From positions 60,060 to 124,059 of the forward strand of contig NZ_BBWU01000042.1 in NCBI RefSeq assembly GCF_000974765.1: a stretch of 64,000 bases of DNA, written 5' to 3'. Shown one piece after another: positions 8,308 through 16,479 of the stretch. The notes beneath the pieces are model-generated. The model was not told the origin of the DNA. It saw only the letters and a program-made list of their open reading frames with translations, and searched no databases. A program made the translations under genes and the position numbers. The stretch's first letter is position 1. Each line of letters begins with the position of its first letter. Origin of the DNA: Sphingomonas changbaiensis NBRC 104936 (lineage in GTDB: Bacteria; Pseudomonadota; Alphaproteobacteria; Sphingomonadales; Sphingomonadaceae).

Positions 8308-10020
8308 ATGACACGCTTTTTCCTCGCTCTTCTCCTGGTCGTCCTGCCCCAATCACTGGCGGCCCAGGGGATGGTTTCCGCAGCTGATCCACGGGCCGCC
8401 GCGGCTGGCGTCGAGATGCTGAAAAAGGGTGGAACCGCGACCGACGCGGCGATCGCGACCATGCTGGTTCTGAACGTGGTCGAGCCGCAAAGTTCCGGCA
8501 TCGGCGGCGGCTCCTTCTTCGTCAGTCATGACGCGAAGACGGGGAAAGTCACGACGATCGACGGCCGCGAGGCTGCGCCGCATGCGGCGGGACCGGAGTG
8601 GTTCTACGGCCCGGACGGCAAACCGCTCAGTCACGGAGAGGCGATTCCGGGAGGCCGCAGCGTCGGCGTGCCGGGTGCGCTCAGGGCCATGGCGCTCGCG
8701 CACGCGAAATCGGGCAAGCTGCCCTGGGCCACCTTGTTTGAGCCGGCGATCCGCACCGCGCGCGATGGATGGCAGCTCTCTGCACGGTTCGCGCAGGTGG
8801 CCGGTGGTGCGACACGAAAGCTGGATCCGGGCGCGGCGCGCCTCTTCCTCGGTCCCGACGGCAAGATCCTGCCTGCGGGCACGACCGTGCGCAATCCGGA
8901 GCAGGCAGCCTTGTTCGAGCGCATCGCACGGCTGGGGCCGGACTCGTTCTATGTGGGGCCTCAGGCCGCGAAGCTGGTCGCGACGGTGAACGGTGCGGCG
9001 CGCAATCCGTCGCAAATGACGACCGGCGACCTCGCCAGCTACGAAGCGAAGGAGCGGCCGCCGCTCTGCAGTACGTATCGCACCTACCGCATCTGCAGCA
9101 TGGGACCGCCTTCGTCAGGCGGCATCACGGTGCTGATGATCCTGAAACAGCTGGAGCGCTTCGACATGGCGAAGCTGGGGGTCGCGAACCCGGTCGCCTG
9201 GCACCTGTTCGCCGAGTCCTCGCGCCTCGCCTATGCCGATCGCGACATGTACACCGGCGATCCGGATTACGTGCAGGTTCCGATCAAGGGCCTGCTCGAC
9301 CCGGCCTATCTCGCCAGCCGTTCGGCGCTGATCTCGCCCGACAAGAGCCTGGACCGGATCGAGCCCGGCGTCCCGCCCGGTGCGCCGAAGCGCATCCGCG
9401 TGCCAGCCAGCGAAGTGCCCGGAACGACCGACCTGGTCGCGGTGGACCGGGCCGGCAACGTCGTCGAGGTCACGACGACAATCGAGAGCGTGTTCGGATC
9501 GGGCCTGTCGGTCGACGGCATCATGCTCAACAACGAGCTGACCGACTTCGACATCATGCCGAAGAAGGACGGCTATCTGGTCGCGAACCGCGTCGAGGGC
9601 GGCAAACGGCCGCGCAGCTCGATGGCGCCCACGATCGTCTACGACCCCTCCGGGCACGTCCGGCTCGCGCTGGGCGCGGCGGGCGGTCCGACGATCATCG
9701 CCCAGGTTGCAAAGGCGATCATTGCGGTGGTCGACTGGAAGATGAGCGCGCAGGACGCGATCGGCCTGGGCCTGATCTTCGCGCCGGGACCGGTCGCTTA
9801 TCTGGAGAAAGGAACACAGGCGGAGGATATGGAGCCGGCCCTCCGGCAGCTCGGCGGCCGCGTTCGGGTCGTGCCGCTCGGCCTCAAGGCCAACGCGATC
9901 GAGTGGGTCGGTGGCAAGTGGGTCGGTGCGGCCGATCCGCGCAGCGAGGGTGTCGCGATCGACGAAGACGGTCACGTGACTGTCATCCGCCGCAGGACCG
10001 AAGCGCGCCCGCCGGAATGA
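8308..10020 (+). CDS. ggt: Gamma-glutamyltransferase / glutathione hydrolase
   Basis: This 570-residue periplasmic enzyme is an N-terminal nucleophile hydrolase that cleaves the gamma-glutamyl bond of glutathione and is made as a self-cleaving precursor. A signal peptide spans residues 1-19 or so. GGTATDAAIA and SSGIGGGSFF mark the large subunit. The processing site and nucleophile should be Thr373 in EVPGTTDLVAVDRAGN, and the later PRSSMAPTIV and LGAAGGPTII segments bind the glutamyl group. It is followed after 31 bases by the acyl-CoA ligase gene, possibly as one unit. Confidence 0.94.
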   Translation: MTRFFLALLLVVLPQSLAAQGMVSAADPRAAAAGVEMLKKGGTATDAAIATMLVLNVVEPQSSGIGGGSFFVSHDAKTGKVTTIDGREAAPHAAGPEWFYGPDGKPLSHGEAIPGGRSVGVPGALRAMALAHAKSGKLPWATLFEPAIRTARDGWQLSARFAQVAGGATRKLDPGAARLFLGPDGKILPAGTTVRNPEQAALFERIARLGPDSFYVGPQAAKLVATVNGAARNPSQMTTGDLASYEAKERPPLCSTYRTYRICSMGPPSSGGITVLMILKQLERFDMAKLGVANPVAWHLFAESSRLAYADRDMYTGDPDYVQVPIKGLLDPAYLASRSALISPDKSLDRIEPGVPPGAPKRIRVPASEVPGTTDLVAVDRAGNVVEVTTTIESVFGSGLSVDGIMLNNELTDFDIMPKKDGYLVANRVEGGKRPRSSMAPTIVYDPSGHVRLALGAAGGPTIIAQVAKAIIAVVDWKMSAQDAIGLGLIFAPGPVAYLEKGTQAEDMEPALRQLGGRVRVVPLGLKANAIEWVGGKWVGAADPRSEGVAIDEDGHVTVIRRRTEARPPE

Positions 10021-10051
10021 GGCGCGCCAAAAACTAGAAGCGGGAGAGAGA

Positions 10052-11839
10052 ATGCGCCAGTTCGAACGTTTCCCAAACCTGGTGACGATGTTCTTCACGC
10101 GCGCGCGCCAGGGCGGCGACAAGCCGTTCCTGTGGCGCAAGGTGGAGGCCGAATGGCAGCCGATCAGCTGGGCGGAGACGGCCCGGCAGGTCGCCGCTGT
10201 CGCGGAAGGACTGAAGCGGCTCGGGCTGAAGCGCGGCGACCGGGTGATGCTGGTCTCCGAAAACCGCCCCGAATGGTGCATCGCAGACCTGGGCATCATG
10301 GCTGCGGGCTGCGTGACCGTGCCGACCTACATCACCAACACCGAACGCGATCACCTCCATATCCTGGAGAATAGCGGCGCGGCCGCCGTGATCGTCTCGA
10401 CCGAAAAGCTCGCCCGGACCCTGCTGCCGGCGGTGCTGCGATCGAACGACGCGCGGCACGTGATAGCGATGGAGCCGCTGCGCATCCAGCAGGCGGGGAC
10501 GATCGCATTCCACGACTGGTCGTCCCTGGTCGCAACCGAAGCCGATCTCGCCACCGTCGAGGCGGGCGCCGACTTCGCGCGCGAGGACATCGCCTGCATC
10601 ATCTACACGAGCGGGACCGGCGGCGCCCCGCGCGGCGTGCCGCAGCATCACGGCGCGATCCTGCACAATGTGAACGGCTGCATCCGCGTGATCGCCGAGG
10701 ATTTCGGCTGGGACGACGAGGTGTTCCTGTCGTTCCTGCCCTTGAGCCATGCCTATGAGCATACCGGCGGCCAGCATTTCCCGATCGGGCTGGGCGCGCA
10801 GATCTACTATGCGGAGGGGCTCGACAAGCTCGCCAGCAATATCGAGGAGACGCGGCCCACGATCATGGTCGTGGTTCCCCGCCTGTTCGAAGTGCTGCGG
10901 GCGCGGATCGTCAAGAACATCGAGAAGCAGGGCGGCATCGCGCCAGGACTGTTGCGCCGCGCAGAAGCGCTGGGCGCGAAGCAGCTCGCCGGCGGCCTGC
11001 GCGCCTGGGACAAGCCCGCCGATCTGCTCCTCGAGCGCATTTTCCGTCCCAAGATCCGCCAGCGCTTCGGCGGACGGATGAAGGCGATGGTCTCGGGCGG
11101 CGCGCCGCTCAATCCGGAAATCGGCGTGTTCTTCCACTCTCTCGGGCTCACGCTGCTGCAAGGCTATGGCCAGACCGAGGCGGGGCCGGTGATTTCGTGC
11201 AACCGCCCGAGCGCAGGGCTCAAGATGGACACGGTGGGGCCGCCGCTCGCCGAGACCGAAGTGCGCATCGCCGACGATGGCGAAATCCTGGTCCGCGGCG
11301 AGCTGGTGATGCACGGCTATTGGCACAATGCGGCCGAAACCGCGCGCGCGCTGAAGGACGGCTGGCTGCATACCGGGGATATCGGCCATCTCGACCAGAA
11401 GGGCCGGATCGTCATCACCGACCGCAAGAAGGACCTGATCGTCAACGACAAGGGCGACAATGTCTCGCCCCAGAAGGTCGAGGGCATGCTGACCCTGCAG
11501 CCGGAAATCCTGCAGGCGATGGTCTATGGCGACCGCCGGCCCTATCTGGTCGGGCTGATCGTGCCCGATCCCGAATGGAGCACGGAATGGGCGATCGCCA
11601 ACGACTATAAGTGCGATTTCGCGGCGCTGTCGGACAACCCGATGTTCAAGGCGGCGCTGATGGCGGCGGTCGATCGGGTCAACAAGGACCTGTCGGTGAT
11701 CGAGAAGGTCCGCCGCATCGTTATCGCGGACGCGCCGTTCGCGATCGACAACGAGCAGCTGACCCCGTCGATGAAGATCCGCCGCCACGTGCTGAAGGAC
11801 GTGTACGGCGCGCGGCTGGACGCGCTGTACAAGGGCTGA
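10052..11839 (+). CDS. Long-chain fatty acid-CoA ligase (AMP-forming)
   Basis: This 595-residue member of the AMP-binding superfamily activates a fatty acid to its CoA thioester through an acyl-adenylate. The P-loop motif YTSGTGGAPRG is at residues 185-195. LLQGYGQTEAGPVIS is the acyl-adenylate motif, and GWLHTGDIGHLDQKGRI and DRKKDLIVNDKGDNVSPQ form the hinge and C-terminal motifs. It resembles FadD15-type long-chain ligases more than FadD of E. coli. The exact substrate is unknown. Its stop is four bases from the stop of the convergent secreted-protein gene. Confidence 0.92.
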   Translation: MRQFERFPNLVTMFFTRARQGGDKPFLWRKVEAEWQPISWAETARQVAAVAEGLKRLGLKRGDRVMLVSENRPEWCIADLGIMAAGCVTVPTYITNTERDHLHILENSGAAAVIVSTEKLARTLLPAVLRSNDARHVIAMEPLRIQQAGTIAFHDWSSLVATEADLATVEAGADFAREDIACIIYTSGTGGAPRGVPQHHGAILHNVNGCIRVIAEDFGWDDEVFLSFLPLSHAYEHTGGQHFPIGLGAQIYYAEGLDKLASNIEETRPTIMVVVPRLFEVLRARIVKNIEKQGGIAPGLLRRAEALGAKQLAGGLRAWDKPADLLLERIFRPKIRQRFGGRMKAMVSGGAPLNPEIGVFFHSLGLTLLQGYGQTEAGPVISCNRPSAGLKMDTVGPPLAETEVRIADDGEILVRGELVMHGYWHNAAETARALKDGWLHTGDIGHLDQKGRIVITDRKKDLIVNDKGDNVSPQKVEGMLTLQPEILQAMVYGDRRPYLVGLIVPDPEWSTEWAIANDYKCDFAALSDNPMFKAALMAAVDRVNKDLSVIEKVRRIVIADAPFAIDNEQLTPSMKIRRHVLKDVYGARLDALYKG

Positions 11840-11842
11840 GGG

Positions 11843-12256
11843 CTATTTGGCCGTCCGGTACGGCACGAACTGGCCAAGCGCGCAGCCGCCGGGAGAATAG
11901 CCCGCCGTGTAATCCCTCACCTGCGCGATATCGCCGCTGCACAGCATGCCGGTGGGCGTGTGCGTCTCGAGCGCAAGGTTGCTGTTGAGCCCCGGGCAGC
12001 CGCCCGGCGGGTCGTTGCGATAGACCAGATTGTTGCTGATCTTGTAGAGGATCGTCTGTCCGCCGACGTAATAGGTCGAGCGGATCTGGCGCTGCGGGAT
12101 GCAGCTGACTGGTTCTCCGGGCTGCTTGCCGGCGAGCCACTGGTCCATGATCTTCAGGTCGCGCTCGACCGCGTGGTCTCCGGTCTGGCTGAGCGCGGCG
12201 GTGCCCAGCAGGGCCGCGCTGGTTCCGATCAGAACGATACCGATAAGGTTGCGCAT
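11843..12256 (-). CDS. Secreted small protein, DUF6491-like
   Basis: This 137-residue protein has a signal peptide (MRNLIGIVLIGTSAALLGTAALSQ). A Cys-containing domain follows, with CIPQRQIRSTYYVGGQTILY, then a repeated G-G-C-P-G / CSGD pattern with four cysteines in the mature part that could form disulfides. I associate this pattern with the DUF6491 family of proteobacterial exported proteins, but only from memory of the motif. The function is unknown. It lies 36 bases downstream of gloB on the same strand and may be the last gene of that operon. Confidence 0.7.
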   Translation of the reverse strand: MRNLIGIVLIGTSAALLGTAALSQTGDHAVERDLKIMDQWLAGKQPGEPVSCIPQRQIRSTYYVGGQTILYKISNNLVYRNDPPGGCPGLNSNLALETHTPTGMLCSGDIAQVRDYTAGYSPGGCALGQFVPYRTAK

Positions 12257-12292
12257 GACGGGCCTCCTTGCCTTGTCGAACAGCAGAACGCC

Positions 12293-13024
12293 TCACCCCC
12301 GGAAAGTATCTTTGGCGGCGCGCCTTTCGGCAAGCTGAACGGCGTCGCGGGCGCGCATGAACGGATTGGTCGCGCGCTCCTGCGCGATCGTCGTCGGCAC
12401 CGTCGCTTCCCCCCGCTGGCGGGCGGCCGAGACCTCGGCCATGCGCGCGGCGATCGCCTCATTGTCCGGTTCGGCGACGAGCGCGTAGCGGCCGTTCGAC
12501 AGCGTATATTCGTGGGCGCAATAAACCCGGGTATCCTCCGGCAAGGCGGACAGGCGTTGCATGTTCGCGAACATCTGCTCGGCCGTGCCTTCGAACAGCC
12601 GGCCGCACCCCATCGCGAACAGCGTATCGCCGACGAAGATCACATGCTCCGGCGCGAAGCGGTAGGCGATGTGGCCGGCGGTGTGGGCCGGCATCTCCAG
12701 CACGTCGGCCTCGAGCGTGCCGAGGCGGACGCGATCGCCTTCGCGCACCTGCCGGTCCAGCGTCGGAATCCGCGCAGCCTCTGCAGCCGGGCCGGTGATC
12801 GTGCAGCCGGTCGCCGCCTTGATCTCGGCATTGCCGCCGGTGTGATCGGGGTGCCAATGCGTGTTCCAGATCTGGGTGATGCGCCAGCCGCGCGCATCGG
12901 CCGCATCCAGCACCGGCGCCGCCACGGCCGGGTCGACGACCATCGTCTCGCCCGATTCGGGCTCGTGGACCAGCCAGACATAATTGTCGCTGAGGACAGG
13001 GATGCGGACGATCTCCAGCGTCAT
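12293..13024 (-). CDS. gloB: Hydroxyacylglutathione hydrolase (glyoxalase II)
   Basis: This 243-residue metallo-beta-lactamase-fold enzyme hydrolyses S-D-lactoylglutathione to lactate and glutathione. The binuclear metal motif THWHPDH is at residues 55-61. PAHTAGHIAYRF, VGDTLFAMGCGRLFEGT and CAHEYTLSNGRYA supply the remaining ligands and the family-specific C-terminal substrate-binding region. The start overlaps the end of the nitronate monooxygenase gene by ATGA. With gloA two genes upstream, the operon carries both enzymes of methylglyoxal detoxification. Confidence 0.96.
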   Translation of the reverse strand: MTLEIVRIPVLSDNYVWLVHEPESGETMVVDPAVAAPVLDAADARGWRITQIWNTHWHPDHTGGNAEIKAATGCTITGPAAEAARIPTLDRQVREGDRVRLGTLEADVLEMPAHTAGHIAYRFAPEHVIFVGDTLFAMGCGRLFEGTAEQMFANMQRLSALPEDTRVYCAHEYTLSNGRYALVAEPDNEAIAARMAEVSAARQRGEATVPTTIAQERATNPFMRARDAVQLAERRAAKDTFRG

Positions 13025-14079
13025 CGAGTGAGCTCCTGCAACGCGTCTCCCGCCAGCCGCTCCACCGTCGCACGGGCAGCTTCAGTCCGGGTCAGCAGCG
13101 CCCCCTGTCCGGCCCAGAGCGGGGTGAAATCGTCTCGACCCGCCGCCTCTGCCGCGCGCCGGAGCGGGGCAAGCGCCGAGGAGGCGTGCGGATAGGCGGG
13201 AGCTTCAGCACGGACGGCGCCAAGCTCCGCGATCAGCCGATTGGGAATTCCCCGCGCGAGCCGGCCGGAAATGAGGTTCGTCATCACCGTATGCTCGGCG
13301 CGGTCGCTCGCCAGAGCCCGGCGATAAGGTTCGGCGATCAGGGTTTCGGGCGCGCGGAGGAAGGCGGTGCCGAGCTGCACGGCCGACGCGCCGAGCGTCA
13401 GAGCGGCGGCGATGCCACGCCCGTCCACGATGCCGCCCGCGGCGATCACCGGCGCGTCCAGCGACGCGGCGAGCGTGCGGACCAGCGCGAAGGTGCCGAT
13501 CTGCTCGGGCGCGTCGGTCAGGAAATAGCCGCTATGACCGCCTGCCTCCCAGCCCTGCGCGATGACGGCATCGACGCCGCGCTCCGTCAGCCAGCGCCCC
13601 TCCGTGAGGCTCGTCGCATTGCCGATCACGAACGCACCGGTCGCGCGCACCCGGTCGAGCAGGTCCGGGGCGGGCAGGCCGAAATGGAAGCTCACCACCT
13701 CCGGCCGCAGCCGCTCGACCAGATCGGCCCATTCGGCGGAAAAGGGCCGGCGGAGCGGCGGCGGAGCGGCGGGTTGGGCGCCGAACTCTGCATAATAAGG
13801 CTGGAGCAGCGCGCGCCAGGTGCCGTCGTCGACCTGTTCGTCGAGGGTGTGGCAGAAGAAATTGAGGTTGAGCGGCGCTGAGACGGCCTCCCGGAACTGC
13901 GCGACCTCCCGTTCGATCTGATCGAGGGAGGCCATGCCGCAGGGGAGCGATCCAAGCCCGCCGGCGCGCGCGACGGCGACAGCCAGCTCCGCGCCGCCAG
14001 CGCCGGCCATCGGCGCGAGGATGATGGGGTGGGCGACGCCCAGCCGGTCCCGCAGCGGACTGGCGGGCCAGCCGTTCAC
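13021..14079 (-). CDS. Nitronate monooxygenase-like FMN enzyme
   Basis: This 352-residue protein of the 2-nitropropane dioxygenase / nitronate monooxygenase family is a TIM barrel. Key segments are HPIILAPMAGAGGAELAVAV at the N terminus, VIAQGWEAGGHSGYF for FMN phosphate binding, and VIAAGGIVDGRGIAAALTLG with AVQLGTAF for FMN. The GTG start at 14079 overlaps the gloA stop; longer in-frame extensions run through gloA in another frame and were rejected. The physiological substrate is unknown; these enzymes oxidise alkyl nitronates. It sits between gloA and gloB. Confidence 0.88.
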   Translation of the reverse strand: MNGWPASPLRDRLGVAHPIILAPMAGAGGAELAVAVARAGGLGSLPCGMASLDQIEREVAQFREAVSAPLNLNFFCHTLDEQVDDGTWRALLQPYYAEFGAQPAAPPPLRRPFSAEWADLVERLRPEVVSFHFGLPAPDLLDRVRATGAFVIGNATSLTEGRWLTERGVDAVIAQGWEAGGHSGYFLTDAPEQIGTFALVRTLAASLDAPVIAAGGIVDGRGIAAALTLGASAVQLGTAFLRAPETLIAEPYRRALASDRAEHTVMTNLISGRLARGIPNRLIAELGAVRAEAPAYPHASSALAPLRRAAEAAGRDDFTPLWAGQGALLTRTEAARATVERLAGDALQELTR

Positions 14080-14492
14080 CAGGTCCCTACGTTCGGCATC
14101 GACGCCCAGGGCTTGGCGGGATCGAGCCGGCCGTCCTGCAGCAGCTCGACCGAAATGCCGTCCGGCGTCTTCACGAAGGCCATATGGCCGTCGCGCGGCG
14201 GGCGGTTTATCGTCACGCCGGCGTCCATCAGCCGCTGGCACGTCTCGTAGATATTGTCGACGCGGTAGGCGAGGTGGCCGAAATTGCGGCCGCCCCCATA
14301 GTCCTCCGGGTCCCAATTATGAGTCAGCTCGACTTCGGCGACGCCTTCCTGGCCGGGCGCGGCGAGGAAGATCAGCGTGAACCGGCCGCCCTCATTGTCG
14401 AAGCGGCGGACTTCCTTCAGCCCGATCAGCTCGAAGAAGCGGATCGTCGCTTGCGGATCGCTGACGCGGATCATCGTGTGCAGATATTTCAT
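14076..14492 (-). CDS. gloA: Lactoylglutathione lyase (glyoxalase I)
   Basis: This 138-residue VOC-fold enzyme isomerises the methylglyoxal-glutathione hemithioacetal to S-D-lactoylglutathione. The start MKYLHTMIRVSDP, the ligand pattern His5, Glu in AEVELTHNW, His in NFGHLAYRV and Glu in GISVELLQDG match the four metal ligands of proteobacterial GlxI. The ATG at 14492 follows the TPR gene stop by four bases; a longer ORF to 14654 is an artefact of the overlapping frame. It is in the same operon as gloB. Confidence 0.95.
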   Translation of the reverse strand: MKYLHTMIRVSDPQATIRFFELIGLKEVRRFDNEGGRFTLIFLAAPGQEGVAEVELTHNWDPEDYGGGRNFGHLAYRVDNIYETCQRLMDAGVTINRPPRDGHMAFVKTPDGISVELLQDGRLDPAKPWASMPNVGTW

Positions 14493-14496
14493 GGCG

Positions 14497-15219
14497 TCAT
14501 TTCCGCTGCGCCGCGGGCCCGAGCTGGTCAAGCTCTGCCTGGGCGGCACGAGCCGCGACGCTGCCGGGCTGGTTCTTGACCGCGCCTTCGAACGCCACGC
14601 GCGCTGCCGCAGGCGCGCCGGCCGCGAGCGCGATCCGCCCCGCCTCAAGCGCAACCGAGGAGTCGTCGGGCGACAACTGCGCCGCGTGATCGATATCGGC
14701 CTGGGCGCGATCGAGCACGCCCATCCGCCGCGCCAGCGACGCCGACAGCAGCCAGGCGAGCGGGTCCTCCGGCACCAGTTTCAGTGCGTCGTCCATGTCG
14801 CTGCGCGCTTCGGGCAGCTTGCCGAGCGCGACTTCGGCGCGGGCGCGATCCAGATGCGCTTCGCCGCTGGCCTGGCCCGACAGCGACCCGGTCAGCAGCG
14901 CCGCATCGAGCGCGCCGACCGCCTCTTTCGGCTGGTTCGCCGCGAGATGAGCATTTGCGGCCTGCACCCACAGATCGGCCGCGACCGCGATCCTGTCATG
15001 CTCCGCTTCGCGGGCCGCCTGCTCGAACGCGACGGCCGCGGCCGGCCATTTCTCCATCGCCGCAAAGGCGAGCGCGGCGCATTGCTTGGCCGAAAAGCCG
15101 CCGCCCTGGAGGATGCGGCCGTTCGCGACTTCGAGCGCCTTGGCGGGATCGGTCTTCAGCAGCTGGGCGCAGTCCAGCGCGGGCGCAGCGGCCTGGAGCA
15201 GGAGAGGGAGCAGGATCAT
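14497..15219 (-). CDS. Exported tetratricopeptide-repeat protein
   Basis: This 240-residue protein has an N-terminal hydrophobic signal (MILLPLLLQAAAPALD) and then five or six TPR-like helical repeats rich in alanine, for example AHLDRARAEVALGKLPEARS and LDRAQADIDHAAQLSPDDSS. TPR domains mediate protein contacts; no enzymatic motif is seen. Its start overlaps the stop of the alpha/beta hydrolase gene (ATGA), and it is followed four bases later by gloA. The specific role is unknown. Confidence 0.82.
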   Translation of the reverse strand: MILLPLLLQAAAPALDCAQLLKTDPAKALEVANGRILQGGGFSAKQCAALAFAAMEKWPAAAVAFEQAAREAEHDRIAVAADLWVQAANAHLAANQPKEAVGALDAALLTGSLSGQASGEAHLDRARAEVALGKLPEARSDMDDALKLVPEDPLAWLLSASLARRMGVLDRAQADIDHAAQLSPDDSSVALEAGRIALAAGAPAAARVAFEGAVKNQPGSVAARAAQAELDQLGPAAQRK

Positions 15220-15956
15220 GGCGTCATCTCAACGATCGAGGCGGCCACCCGGATCAACAGGTCGAGGTCCTGCGGACGCGACAGGCGATGATCGCCGTCC
15301 TTGACCAGGATCGTCTGGACGTCGGCTGAACGAAGCTGGCCGGCAAGATGCGTCGAATGATGCCAAGGCACGTCCGGGTCGCGCTGGCCATGGAGCAGGC
15401 GCACGGGACAGTCGATCGCGACCTCCCGGTGCAGCATCCGCAAGCCCTCGCCCGACTGCCAGAAGACGCGGGTAGTGACGAGCGGCGGGCCATAGTCGGA
15501 CGGGCGTTCCAGCCGGCCCTCGGCGAGCAGCGCCATCTTCTCATCCTGGGAAAAGCCCCAGTCGGTGAAATCGGGGGCGGCGGCGATGCCGATGAACGCG
15601 GCGATGCGATGCGGCCGCGCCTCGGCAACGAGCAGGGTGATCCATCCGCCCATCGACGACCCGACCAGCACCAGCGGGCCCTCGGTCACGCCGTCGATCA
15701 GCGCCAGCGCGTCGTCGCGCCAGACGGCGAGCGTGCCGTCCTCGAAACGGCCCTCGCTCTCGCCGCACCCCGAATAGTCGAAGCGGAGCATGGCCCGGCC
15801 CTCCGCTTCCGCCCAGGCATCGAGCGCGACCGCCTTGGTGCCCGCCATGTCCGACGCATAGCCGGGCAGGAAGACGAAGGTGGGACCGCGGCCTTCGCGT
15901 AGGTGATAGGCCAGGCGCGGGCGATCGGGGCGTTCAAGGAGTGTGGGAGTGTTCAA
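15216..15956 (-). CDS. Alpha/beta hydrolase
   Basis: This 246-residue protein has the alpha/beta hydrolase order. FVFLPGYASDMAGTKA is near the oxyanion region, LRFDYSGCGESEGRF follows, the nucleophile elbow is GSSMGG, and the Asp and His are expected in LLHGQRDPDVPW and VKDGDHRLSRPQDL. It resembles ABHD10-type and other small esterases/thioesterases; the substrate is unknown. It is the first gene of a minus-strand operon reaching to gloB. The upstream gap holds a long inverted repeat. Confidence 0.88.
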   Translation of the reverse strand: MNTPTLLERPDRPRLAYHLREGRGPTFVFLPGYASDMAGTKAVALDAWAEAEGRAMLRFDYSGCGESEGRFEDGTLAVWRDDALALIDGVTEGPLVLVGSSMGGWITLLVAEARPHRIAAFIGIAAAPDFTDWGFSQDEKMALLAEGRLERPSDYGPPLVTTRVFWQSGEGLRMLHREVAIDCPVRLLHGQRDPDVPWHHSTHLAGQLRSADVQTILVKDGDHRLSRPQDLDLLIRVAASIVEMTP

Positions 15957-15968
15957 CGGGCCTCATCC

Positions 15969-16066
15969 AACACGGTTTGGGCTGAGCTTGTCGAAGCCCT
16001 CCCTTCCATTCTTTGCGATTTTCAAAAACAAGGGAGGCCTTCGACAAGCTCAGGCCAAACCGTGTT
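15969..16066. repeat. Long inverted repeat (37-bp arms) between divergently placed genes
   Basis: The arms 15969-16005 and 16030-16066 are reverse complements over 37 bases with two mismatches, separated by a 24-base AT-richer loop. They contain GAGCTTGTCGAAG, a word I associate with dispersed repeats of sphingomonad genomes. The hairpin lies upstream of the hydrolase operon and downstream of the DUF6356 gene (the stop at 16084), so it could also serve as a terminator for the latter. Confidence 0.85.
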
Positions 16067-16083
16067 CCCAAGGCCGCATCGGC

Positions 16084-16338
16084 TCAGATCACCCATTCGA
16101 TCGAGCGCATCTCGATATTCGCGGCGCGCTTGGCCGCCCGCTTGGCGACCATCTGGTCGTAGAGCTTCTTGACGGTCCCGCTGCCGGTGGTGACGAACAG
16201 ACCCGGCACCAGCGCGTGGACGACGCAGGCGGCGCCGCCCGCGATCATCTTCAGCCCAAAGCCGCCGGCGGCCGCAAAATGTTCGCCATAGGTCTCGCCG
16301 ACCTCGGCGGGGTGATCGCGGAACAGCTTGGCGAACAT
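16084..16338 (-). CDS. DUF6356 family protein
   Basis: This 84-residue protein starts MFAKLFRDHPAEVGETYGEH and continues with a hydrophobic GLKMIAGGAACVVHALVPGLF, then a basic amphipathic tail with KKLYDQMVAKRAAKRA. This is the pattern of DUF6356 proteins of sphingomonads, small probable membrane proteins of unknown function. The ATG at 16338 is chosen because the family starts there; the open frame continues to 16446 without a family match. Confidence 0.8.
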   Translation of the reverse strand: MFAKLFRDHPAEVGETYGEHFAAAGGFGLKMIAGGAACVVHALVPGLFVTTGSGTVKKLYDQMVAKRAAKRAANIEMRSIEWVI

Positions 16339-16479
16339 CGTCTCTCCCTCAGCATCCACCTGGTCGACGCGGACAACATGGACGACATTCACATGGAATC
16401 CCGAAAATTCCCGTCCTCGCCGCGGCGCCCGAAGGCGCGCAGCCATGCCCTAACACAGGGCCGGGCCTGTAGGACAGCC

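Noticed and set aside
9971..9980. GTCACGTGAC palindrome in ggt as a parS site
   Set aside because: Only the CACGTG core matches; the flanks lack TGTTN and NAACA.
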